DNA of 64,000 nt from Apium graveolens (Eukaryota > Streptophyta > Magnoliopsida > Apiales > Apiaceae): contig NC_133650.1 in NCBI RefSeq assembly GCF_009905375.1, positions 144,096,476-144,160,475 on the forward strand. Direction: 5' to 3'. Shown piece after piece: positions 1-10,145 of this stretch. Position numbers and translations under genes: made by a program. How positions within the stretch are numbered: the stretch's first letter is position 1; each line of letters starts with the position of its first letter. Under the pieces are notes generated by a model, which was not told the DNA's origin, searched no databases, and worked only from the letters and a program-made list of their open reading frames with translations.

Positions 1-2249
1 TCATACGCCTTCGAATAATATTCGAAATAATATTCAATAATGAAATAAAGTTAAAGTTATCGAATAAACCTTATTCGATTAATAGTTTTGAAAACTATGA
101 CCATATATATATATATATAAGTATAAATATATATATATATATATTTATATCCATATATACAAAATCTACTCGGGATCCTCGACTCCCGGTTTTAGAAAAT
201 ATTTTCACCTTTGGGTCCCTGTACTAAGGGTATATGCAAATTACCGCTATCCTCTAGCATAGGTATTATCAACTGAATCAACAGATATATATATGGAAAG
301 AATGCGAAACAGGCATGCATATATATATATACCATAGCAGCATGCTTCAATATATAACAACATTTGCTAATTAACCAACATGCATCTATCGCAAGATAAT
401 GCAAATACATATATTCATCACCACAACAGTTATAACGGGTAGAAAACTTGCCTGAGCGACTTGGGGTGATAAAAGGCTCGGGACGAGTCTGGTAACCTAT
501 AAACAACAAGTAAGTTGGAATTAAACCAAAGTTACTTGTAAATCTATACTTTAACTAACTTAGACTCTAACGCTTGTTTTGCGCTTACTGATTCTCTTAA
601 GTCACTCGAGTACCCTTGGCTCCACCATTTTTAATAATTTAACCTTTACGAGTTTTAAGGCGATTCCTTCGCGAGTGTCTTACTAACTGCCTAGCACACT
701 TACCATAAATGTTTCATGCATTAATTAACCCTTTTTGGTCTTTAACCTATGTTTCAAAGTAAGGCGAGGGGAAAAGTTTCGTTCGCGAAACGCCGTTACT
801 TGAAACGGTCGTTTCTCCTAAACCGTGCATCGGAATCGAACGAACTACATATCAAAACGAAGCTCGTAACATGAGCTATCTAAACATGCCAGTGGTCATA
901 ATCTAGCAGGGGGTTCTCGGGTCCTAATGCTATGCACAAAAACAGTCCAAAGAAAATCGGACGTTACGACGGCTATGTTTACGCGATTTCCCAATTTTAA
1001 ACCATTCAAAACCCTCCCAATTCAACCTCAAATCCAACATACAACCAACATCCATCCTTATCACATCATAACAACCCCAACCAATTCAATTTTAACATTC
1101 ATACTTATGCCTAAGCTTACCTTTAACCATACTTAAGTTCTTTTAAACAAAACAACAACATTTACCATTCCATTTCAATACCAATTCAATCCCAAACTCT
1201 AAATCACCAATATCAAGCTACAATATCATCCTAATAATCAAAATCATCTTATAATACATAAGAATCTAGGGTTTGGAGATGGTATACCTTCCTTGAAGTG
1301 GTGGGAGGAGCTAGGAAGCCTTAAGAAGCTTTGGGAAGTCTTAGGAATGCTTGGATCTTCAAGGAAAACAAGAAAAACTTCAAGTTAAAAACTTGAAAAC
1401 ACTATTCATAGTCTTCTTCTTTGATTAAATGAAGAAGATGGAGAAGGAATTGATGGCTTAAACTCATGATATAGCCCTAACTAAGCATGAAGATGATTAG
1501 GGAATTAACTCACCTATTTAGGAAGCTTGGATCTTTGATTTTTGAATTTCCTTGCCTTTTGAATAGTAAAAAGCCGAGAGCTCTTCAAGAACAAGCCTTG
1601 GTTCTTTTTGATTTTTGATGAAGAATGAATTTACTTGGCTTGGTTGCTTTGTTTTTGTGTTTGATTTAGTCAATTACCTTGTTGCCCTTGAATTTGTGTG
1701 GTTCTCATTCAACCACACCTCCTTCCTTCCCATGTCATGCTTGTGTCATCCTCATGATGTCATCCTTACCTCCTTGTCCTCTTTCTATTGGTTGGATGAC
1801 ATCATCCCCACTAATCCCTTTGATTAACTTCCTAATCGTTTGCCTAATGACCGCTGATCTGTTATACGGTTCGCTTAACTTTCGTTCTCGTTTATCGTTT
1901 GAAGGATCATACCCGGGATCTTATTACTTAGGTTCCCTTAACCTTTCTCAATACATTATATTTCTTTTTATGATCCTCTATCATAATCCTTTAATTTAAA
2001 TCCTTTTTTTTTCCTGTTACCTTATACTCAATTCTCTCCGTATCTAGTGGATTTCCGGGAAAAATCCAAGTGTTCGGGAATTGGATTCTGACGATCTTTA
2101 CATACACTTATATACCACATAGAGTACTAATAATATCCCAGAATATCCATAACAGAACCCCTACATAGTGTGGCATGAAAAGTTTTCTCATTCAGCTAAA
2201 ACACTATTCACAAGGGTTACAAAAAGTTGAAAATTTTGGGGTTATTACA
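1..2249 (-). mobile_element. Ty3/gypsy LTR, family A, 5'-terminal part (runs off the left edge)
   Basis: This stretch is the reverse complement of the first ~2.2 kb of the Gypsy-A LTR found at 14154 onward, including the TGTAATAACCCC start (here ending in GGGGTTATTACA at 2249), the AT-rich (TA)n tract and the CGAATAA/TTATTCG inverted motif near 60-80. The element extends left of the window, so it may be a solo LTR or a full element. It interrupts Sire-1 gag exactly after 2249; the target duplication on this side should be AGCAG (2250-2254). Its ORFs are also seen in the other LTR copies and belong to no family I recognise. Confidence 0.93.
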
Positions 2250-4354
2250 AGCAGAGTCAGTACCAAAGGAGAAGAGTGACTACACTGCTGAAGATATCGC
2301 ATCAATTGTTAAGGATGCTAAGGTACGACACTTACTCCATAGTGCCATTGATAATGTAATGTCAAACAGGGTAATAAACTGTAAGACTGCAAAGGAGATA
2401 TGGGATGCCTTGGAAACAAGATGTCAGGGAACTGATACGATTAAGAAGAACAGGAAGACAATACTCACTCAAGAGTATGAACACTTTGACTCAAAGGCTA
2501 ATGAGTCATTGACTGATTTATATGATAGATTTGTCAAACTCTTGAATGATTTGTCACTGGTTGATAAGGAGTATGATCTTGAAGATTCAAACCTTAAATT
2601 CCTGTTGGCTCTTCCTGAAAGCTGGGATTTGAAGGCAACTACAATAAGAGACAACTATAATCTTGATGAAACAACTCTTGATGAAATTTATGGGATGCTC
2701 AAGACTCATGAACTTGAGATGGAACAAAGAAGCAAGAGGAAAGGAGGAAAGTCAAGGACAGTTGCTCTTAAGGCTGAAGAAGAATCCCCCAAGGCAACCA
2801 ACTCAAGGAAAGGAAAGGGTAAAGCGCTCTTCACAAAGTCTGATACTGAGTCATCAAGTTGTGATAGTGATGATGACTCAGAATCTGAAAGCTTGCCTGA
2901 GACGGATGCTGATGAAGAGATGATGAAGCTGTGTGCCCTTATGGTGAAAGGAATCACAAAGATTGCATACAGGAAGTTCAGGAAGGGAAAGAAGTTTTCC
3001 AGGAAAGGTGCAAGTTCTGATAAGAAGAATTTCAGAAAATATGAGGGCAAAGGAGGAAAGTCTGACAGAGGAGATTATACAAATGTCAAATGCTACAACT
3101 GTGGTGAGAAAGGCCACATATCTCCTGATTGCAAGAAAGTGAAAAGTGACAAAGGCAAGGCTCTTGTCACAAAGAACAAAAGCTGGACAGACACCTCAGA
3201 TTCTGAAAGTGAGGAGAATTATGCCTTGATGGCAAATGCTGATATGGCAAGTGATGAAAGCAGTTCTGAAGCTGCTGAGTTAAAGGTACCTCAAACTACT
3301 TATGCCTTTCATACTGATGATATTAATGAGTTGAGAAGATATCTTAAAACCATGTTCATTAGCTATAAAGATCAAACTTTAACATGTGAAAGATTTACTT
3401 CTGAAAATCTTGCTTGCAAAAAGAGGAATGATTATTTAGAAAAAGAGTTAGTCATGTTCAATCAAACTCAGAAAGATAGAGATGATGCTTTCTATGCTAG
3501 GGATGAAGTGCTTAAAATGAATGAATCTCTAAAAGCTGAGTTAGAAAAGGAAAGAGAGATTATCAAGACTTGGACTAACTCTGGCAGAACAACTCAGAAT
3601 TTGTTAAGTAGTGAAAACTGGAAAGAGGGCTTAGGTTATGGAGATAATAAGAATGATAAAGGAACTGTAGAAATTAAGCCTATAGTTGTTAATCAAAAAT
3701 CTAAGTTAAAGCCTGTTATGTTTGTAGCTGTAAAGTCTGATAATGAAAAATTAGAAGTTAAAGAGGAATTAACTTCTGACAAACTAAAACAGGAAAAGAC
3801 AACTGAAGTAAACATAGGCTTAATGATAAAGAAGTAGCTTAAGCATAAGCTGAAAGATGTTAAGAATACAAACAAGGTAAAATCACCTAGGAAAAATAGG
3901 AATGGAAAGGAAGGTGTGAATAAAAGCAATGATTAAAAGCCTGTTCCTGATACTCCTAGAAAAACGTGTCATAACTGTGGAAGTTCTAACCATCTGGCTT
4001 CTTTTTGCAGGAAGAATAAGAACATAAACTCCTTACCTTCAAAGTCAGGAGTTAAGAGTCAGTCTGTTAAATATAAGCCACAAAATCCTTGTTTTCATGT
4101 GGTAGTTTATGGCATTCCATTTATACTTGTAAGGAATATCATAGTCTGTACTATGATTATTATAAAAAAAAACCTTCTTTAAAGAAAGTTAGCATTGTTC
4201 TTCCAGTGTAAGTTCTGATTCAAAGTCTGCTAGTGTAAATTCTGATAAGAAAAATGTTAACATAAACTCTGATGCTAAATCCGCTGCAAATGTTAACAAA
4301 CTTAATAAGGCCAATGGATCCAAGCAAGTCTGGGTCCTTAAAACTAATCATTAG
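2250..4354 (+). pseudogene. gag: Sire-1 gag, 5'-truncated, with nonsense and frameshift changes
   Basis: Codes for the copia capsid/nucleocapsid polyprotein that packages element RNA. From 2250 the frame matches the UBN2-type gag region, with conserved words KEIWDAL, YEHFDSKA and LTDLYDRF, then a lysine/serine-rich stretch and a zinc knuckle CYNCGEKGHISPDC (CX2CX4HX4C) near 3090. A TAG at 3835-3837 interrupts the reading (Gln in the homologous place of Sire-2). A second knuckle, CHNCGSSNHLASFC, lies near 3967. A further stop and a frame change follow before the gag end TAG at 4352. The first 23 bases of the apparent ORF (2227-2249) belong to the inserted LTR, so the apparent N-terminus is an artefact. 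Confidence 0.9.
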
Positions 4355-4366
4355 TGGTCTTTGTGA

Positions 4367-5995
4367 TTGCAGGGCAACAGTAAAAACATCCTAGTTCTGG
4401 ACAGTGGATGTTCAGGACATATGACTGGAAATAAAGCCCTGCTATCAGACTTTGTGGAGAAGGTTGGCCCAAGTGTTTCTTATAGAGATGGCAACATTGG
4501 AAAAATGTTGGGATATGGCAATATCAATCTTGGGAATGTCATCATTAAAGAAGTAGCTCTGGTCTCAGGACTTAAACACAATCTGCTGAGTGTTAGTCAA
4601 ATCTGTGACAGAGGTTATCATGTGGATTTCTTTGAAGAACACTGTGAAGTTATTAGTAAATCTACAGGCAAAGCTGTTCTGAAAGGATACAGGCATGGTA
4701 ACATCTATAAAGCCAAGCTTTCAACAAGTACTGATGGTTCTGCAATCTGTCTGATTAGTAGAGCATCAATTGAAGAAAGCTGGAACTGGCACAAGAAACT
4801 CTCATATTTAAATTTCAACAATATAAATGAATTAGTCAAGAAAGATCTTGTGAGAGGACTGCCAAAGTCAGTATTTGCTCCTGATGGCCTTTGTAATTCT
4901 TGTCAGAAGGCTAAACAAAGGAAATCCTCATTCAAGAGCAAGACTGAATCATCAATTCTTGAGCCTTATCACCTACTACATGTTGATCTATTTGGTCCAG
5001 TAAATGTCATGTCTATTGCAAAGAAGAAATATGCTATGGTCATAGTGGATGAGTTCACCAGATACACATGGGTGTATTTCTTGCACACAAAAAGTGAAAC
5101 TGCATCTATCTTGATTGATCATGTCAGGCAACTGGATAAATTGGTCAAAGATTCTGTGAAGATAATAAGAAGTGATAATGGTACTGAGTTCAAGAATTTG
5201 ATAATGGAAGAGTTCTGCAAAAACCATGGAATCAAGCAGGAATTTTCTGCTCCTAGAACTCCACAGCAAAATGGAGTTGTTGAAAGAAAGAATAGAACTC
5301 TCATTGAAGATGCACGTACAATGCTTGATGAAGCAAAGCTTCCAACCTATTTCTGGGCTGAAGCTGTGCAGACTGCTTGTTTTACTCAGAATGCAACACT
5401 CATTAACAAGCAAGGAAAAACACTATATGAGATGGTGGAGAAAAAGAAGCCAAATCTGAAGTATTTTCATGTATTTGGATGCAAATGTTTTGTTCTTAAG
5501 ACTCACCCTGAACAGCTATCCAAATTTGATCTAAAAGCTGATGAAGGAATCTTTGTTGGATATCCACTTTCCACAAAAGCCTTCAGAGTCTATAACTTGA
5601 GAACAAGAGTGGTCATGGAATCTATTAATGTCTCTTTTGATGATAAGAAGATTACTGGACTTGAAGATTTCAATGATCATGATCAGCTGAGATTTGAAAA
5701 TGAAGACTTAAATTCTGATATTGAAAATCCTGACAGTCTAAATCCTGATACTGCAAACTCTGATGGATTAAACTCTGATGTTATTAAAACTGTGGTGACT
5801 ACGCCAAATGAAGATGCACCTATGCAGGGGGAGCATACTCAAGATACAACCACATCTCAAGAAGCATCAGAACATACAACTGGCTCTTCAAGTTCTAATT
5901 CGTCAAGTTCTGATAAGCCAAGTTCTGATAGTTTTGAAAACTTAAATTCTGAAGGATCCAACTCAGAGAGCATAGTTTCAGGGGGAGCATCATAA
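4367..5995 (+). pseudogene. pol: Sire-1 pol part 1: aspartic protease and integrase
   Basis: Protease active site DSGCSGHM sits ~12 residues into the frame. It is followed by the GAG-pre-integrase region (WNWHKKL), a zinc-binding segment with CNSCQKAKQ, and the integrase core: HVDLFGP for the first Asp, RSDNGTEF for the second, and NGVVERKNR for the catalytic Glu. This region cuts the polyprotein and inserts the cDNA. It ends in an Asn/Ser/Asp-rich linker. The TAA at 5993 lies in frame with the RT-bearing continuation at 6014 and is a nonsense change in the element. The codon before the start is read from a TGA/TTG context, so no true ATG exists; the protein should come from a gag-pol fusion. 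Confidence 0.92.
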
Positions 5996-7718
5996 AATGT
6001 TAATGAAGATAGTATGGATCATGGGGGAGCATCCAGTTCTAGACAAAACCTTCCATCTGCAAGGAAGTGGACTAAATCACATACACCTGACTTAATTATT
6101 GGAAATCCTGATGCAGGTGTCAGAACTAGAACAGCTACTTCGAGTGAATGTCTTTACAATTCTTTTCTTTCTCAGACTGAACAAAAGAAAGTGGAAGAAG
6201 CTCTTCAAGATGCTGATTGGGTGCAAGCAATGCAGGAAGAGTTAAATGAATTTGAAAGAAACAAAGTTTGGACCCTAGTGCCAAGACCAAAGAACAGATC
6301 TGTTGTTGGTACAAAGTGGGTATTCAGAAACAAAACTGATAGTGATGGCATAATTACAAGGAATAAGACAAGGTTGGTTGCAAAAGGATATTCTCAATAG
6401 GAGGGAATTGATTATGATGTAACATTTGCACCAGTTGCTAGATTGGAAGCCATAAGGATATTTTTGGCTTATGCTTCTCACAAAAAGTTTACTGTCTTTC
6501 AAATGGATGTGAAAAGTGTTTTTCTCAATGGAGAATTGGAGGAGGAAGTATATGTTGAAAAACCTCCAGGCTTTGTAGATCCCAAATATCCTAATCATGT
6601 CTACAGGCTTGATAAAGCACTTTATGGCCTTAAGCAAGCTCCAAGAGCATGGTTTGAGACTTTAGCTCAGTTTCTTCTGGAAAGTAGATTTAACAGAGGA
6701 ACTATAGACAAAACACTATTCTACCTCAACCATTGAAAGGACTTACTTCTGGTTCAGATATATGTTGATGATATCATCTTTGGTTCTACAAATGACAGAC
6801 TTTGCAAGAAGTTTTCCAAACTGATGCAGCCAAGATATCAAATGAGTATGATGGGGGGAACTTAGCTATTTTCTGGGCCTTCAAGTCAAGCAGAATGAAG
6901 AAGGCACTTTTATTTGTCAAACCAAGTACACCAGAAATTTGCTGAAGAAATTTGGAATCCAAGATTGTTCAAGTGCATCCACTCCCATGGCCACTGCAAC
7001 AAAACTGGATAAGGATACTGGTAAATCAGTAGATATTACTGATTACAGAGGTATGATTGGCTCTCTACTCTATCTAACTGCTAGTAGACCTAATATCATA
7101 TATGCTACCTGTCTTTGTGCAAGATTTTAAGCAGATCCAAGAGAACCTCACTTAACAGCTGTGAAAAGAATTTTCAAGTATCTTAAGGGAACAACTGATC
7201 TGGGATTGTGGTATCCCAGAGAATCAGATTTTAAACTAATAGGTTACTCAGATGCAGATTTTGCAGGTTGCAAAATTGACAGGAAAAGCACAAGTGGAAG
7301 CTGCCAATTTCTTGGAGGCAGATTGGTTTCTTGGTTTAGCAAGAAACAAAAGTCAATTTCCACATCAACTGCAGAAGCAGAATACATTGCTGCAGGAAGC
7401 TATTATGCACATATTTTTTTGATGAAGAATCAGTTACTGGATTATGGGTTAACATATTTTAAAATCCCTATTTACTGTGATAATCAAAGTGCTATTGCTA
7501 TGACAGGTAATCCAGTTCAACACTCAATAACAAAGCACATCAGCATTAGGTACCACTTCATAAGGGAACATGTGGATGAAGGTACAGTGGAATTGCACTT
7601 TGTTCCAACATATCAACATCTAGCAGATATCTTCACAAAACCACTGTGTGAAGCTACTTTTACAAGATTGGTAAATGAACTTGGAATGGTTTCAGGTTCT
7701 TTCTCTAAATCTGCTTAG
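5996..7718 (+). pseudogene. pol: Sire-1 pol part 2: reverse transcriptase and RNase H, broken
   Basis: Same frame as the integrase part. RT motifs include [34 protein letters not shown] and the catalytic YVDDIIF near 6762. RNase H shows YSDADFAG, SAIAMTGNP and the LADIFTKPL tail. Stops occur at 6398 (TAG, Gln expected), 6734 (TGA, Gly expected) and 7128 (TAA). One extra G in the G run near 6856 shifts the frame just after MSMMG, so RNase H is read in another frame (6939-7718). With four nonsense changes, counting the TAA at 5993, and one frameshift, no active enzyme could be made. The function is known from the family; the breaks are seen directly by comparison with Sire-2. Confidence 0.92.
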
Positions 7719-8820
7719 CTTTTGTTCTGATGCATCAGACTTTATGATAAGTATTTACAGAAATTACTCTATTTATGTATTCTGTGCTTAATTGAAAATT
7801 GCTTAAGTACTAATTGTTGTTTGATGTGAATTTCTAAACTCTGATAGTGAACTGACTGTTTCTGTGACTATTCAATCCTATGAGGATAACTGTGCTAGAT
7901 GCTGACCTAGTAGTCTTTAACATACTAGAGATCCCATGTTAGAAGTAATTATTTATGTGGAAATCTATTGACACAAGCAAATTCTGATATTGAGCTTAGT
8001 CACGTTTACTTTGTCTATCTTATTACTAAGTCAAAAACTAGAATAATGTTTCTCATCTGTTAAGTTCTGATGTTAGTAAATCTGATGGATGTACTAAGTG
8101 CTGATAAACCTCACTCATCAAAAGAAAAAGTAAAAGAAAAGGGAATAAAAATCAGGTACTTCTTTGAGATCTAGAGTAAAAATGTGGAAGGGACGACCCA
8201 AGTGCATTGCTGGTATTAAGTAATATGCATCAGAAAAACAAATAATTATTTTTCTTGGTGACTTTTCACACTCTATGATTACTGGAGAAATACTCTGATA
8301 ATAGCATAAATTCTGATAAGCAGTCCTGACTCACTTACACTGAGAAGCCACTGCAAAATGGAATTTCAAAAGATGCATAAAATAAGCACAAAACAGTTGA
8401 GGTGGACTCGTGCATTAACTCATTCAAAAGTAAACTTCAGAATAATGACAGATTTTTAGTAAAGTTCTTAGTTATGCCTTATTTCTAAGATGTACTGAAG
8501 TGAATCAGACTTTACTCTTTGTCTGATATTTTGCTTAATGCACACACTTACACTCCATATGAATGATGAAAATTACTGTGGCGTTCAATGTTGTTTTAGA
8601 TGAACAGTTTATGTGTCAGATTGCATAAATTCTGAGGACAAGTTCTGATGAAAGTTCTGATAAATAAGTTCTGAAGAACCGAAATCAGAATTTGTGTGAA
8701 GAATCACAGAGATAGGCATTCATTTTTCGAGTTAAGAAATCATGTTCTGATGATTGTTAAGTTCTGATATAAGTCTAAGTGCTGATATTAAATTATGATC
8801 CTCTATTTGACTTATTTGTG
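7719..8820 (+). other. Sire-1 spacer between pol and the env-position region
   Basis: No convincing coding frame. The stretch is dense in variants of a short word, AAGTTCTGAT / TTCTGAT / GCTGATA, which also occurs in the LTR and, on the opposite strand, in Sire-2. Up to about 8820 it aligns loosely with the Sire-2 spacer at 33300-34300. Confidence 0.7.
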
Positions 8821-9063
8821 GTTAAAATCTGAAACAGCCTTATTTTAAATCAGAATATGTACGGGTGAGATATTAACAGTCAATACAATTAGGGTTAGTG
8901 GAACACGTACATGCACAGTAATATTTACTTGTTTCTTGTCCGCATTAAACCCTGTTTTACACTTCCAATGACTGTTTTTCTTCTTCCCAGTCTAGCGAGA
9001 CAAGGTAGAATTATTTCTACCTGTCAGCATTAAATTTCCTTGCGTTTCCTGGCATTCTATTGC

Positions 9064-9073
9064 CTATATAAAT
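9064..9073 (+). promoter_or_regulatory. Candidate TATA box for the small internal ORF
   Basis: CTATATAAAT lies ~76 bases before the ATG at 9149. It is followed by a pyrimidine-rich leader (TTTCTTTTCTCAC...CTCTCTTTTCC), the usual look of a plant pol II start region. This is inference from motif and position only. Confidence 0.4.
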
Positions 9074-9148
9074 CAACACCTCAAATCAGCCTACACATCA
9101 TTTCTTTTCTCACATACTCACTCTCTTTTCCTTCATACCAACACAATC

Positions 9149-9370
9149 ATGGTCAACTACAATATGTTTTTAAACTATGAGACCTTCAACATGGAGTTGA
9201 GCTGTGAGGACTGGCAGCAGGAATGGCACGTAACTGTCATTCCTGATGAGATTTGGGACTCAGTTCCCCAGGAGGTTCTCATACACCTCCTGTTCTTTTA
9301 CATGGACTACCATCGCCATCTGGAGCGATTGGAAGAAGAAAGGCTGGAAGCTCTCCGCCAACAAGAGTGA
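9149..9370 (+). CDS. Small 73-residue ORF inside Sire-1, function unknown
   Basis: I do not recognise this protein. It begins MVNYNMF, is acidic and rich in Trp/Glu in the first half (CEDWQQEW), and ends in a short charged helix rich in Leu, Glu and Arg (RLEEERLEALRQQE), which could form a coiled coil. It has a TATA box and pyrimidine-rich leader upstream. Downstream is an AT-rich stretch with AATATATTAATGG near 9565 that could act as a 3' end. The ~0.9 kb around it (about 8822-9715) has no counterpart in Sire-2, so it is either an acquired gene-like module or one lost from Sire-2. Coding status rests on context, not homology. Confidence 0.4.
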   Translation: MVNYNMFLNYETFNMELSCEDWQQEWHVTVIPDEIWDSVPQEVLIHLLFFYMDYHRHLERLEEERLEALRQQE

Positions 9371-10145
9371 ATCATTCGACTCACTATTCTTTTTATAGAG
9401 AGTCGGAAGAAGAAATAATTTGTTTTCTTCTTCCTGTTTTCTTCATCGTCAGCTTTGTCCAGCTTCTTAGCCAAGGACAAAAGCTGTTGATGTTGGAGTT
9501 TGTAGCTTAGGGCAGTCTTGTAATGTTCTGATGTAAATTTCAATTTCATGAATGTATTCTCTTAATATATTAATGGAATTTTATATTTTTACAAGATTTT
9601 GTCTCTGAGATGTTTTAAATTCTGCTGCATTTTTAAATCCTGATATATCCATATTCTGATGACCATTTTAATTACTGATATAAATTAAGTTCTGATTTTA
9701 AAATATCAGTACTTGTTTACTTGATTTATTTTTTTTGGTCATTCTCACACTTGAATATATTTACAGAATATTGGTTTTGCAGTGAAAATGATTAAATAAG
9801 TGGGAACAGTTTAAATTTTGAATTAAAACTGACTTACCTCAATTAATGGGATTACATGGTAAGTGGAACGGTTTTTCCTTGAAAAACTGCATGTGATAAG
9901 TAATGATTATTGTTTTCCCGTGCCCATTAACTATTCATTATTGCTGCATGTCTGACAGGTGTCCAACGGTTATTTTTTTTAACCATGTATAAGTAAGAGA
10001 GAGAAGATTATACAATCTTTTATTTACTTTTACACTTTATCTCTCTTTCTTTACTTTTACTCTCTCTCATCTCCTAACGTTGGTTTTCATACAGACATTT
10101 TATCAAATACCTTACAGGTAACCTTAATTATCAATTTTTTTTCTC
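9371..10145 (+). other. Sire-1 spacer before the env-position ORF
   Basis: Non-coding as far as I can see. From about 9760 it aligns with Sire-2 upstream of its own env-position ORF (shared words such as GCATGTGA and CAGGTGTCCAA), ending in a pyrimidine-rich leader before the ATG at 10146. Confidence 0.6.
9986..9995 (+). promoter_or_regulatory. Candidate internal TATA box for the env-position ORF of Sire-1
   Basis: TGTATAAGTA is followed by AGAGAGAGAAGATT, then CAATCTTTTATTTACTTTTAC and a long CT-rich leader, with the ORF start 150 bases downstream. Sire-2 has TATATATATA followed by almost the same leader at the matching place. Conservation of the arrangement in two diverged copies supports an internal promoter. 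Confidence 0.45.

Noticed and set aside
2227..2249. N-terminus MKILGLLQ of the Sire-1 gag ORF
   Set aside because: These codons come from the inserted LTR end, not from gag; the homologous frame starts at 2250.
9307..9549. 80-codon minus-strand ORF over the small Sire-1 ORF
   Set aside because: Antisense shadow of the plus-strand module, which has the TATA box, leader and ATG context.
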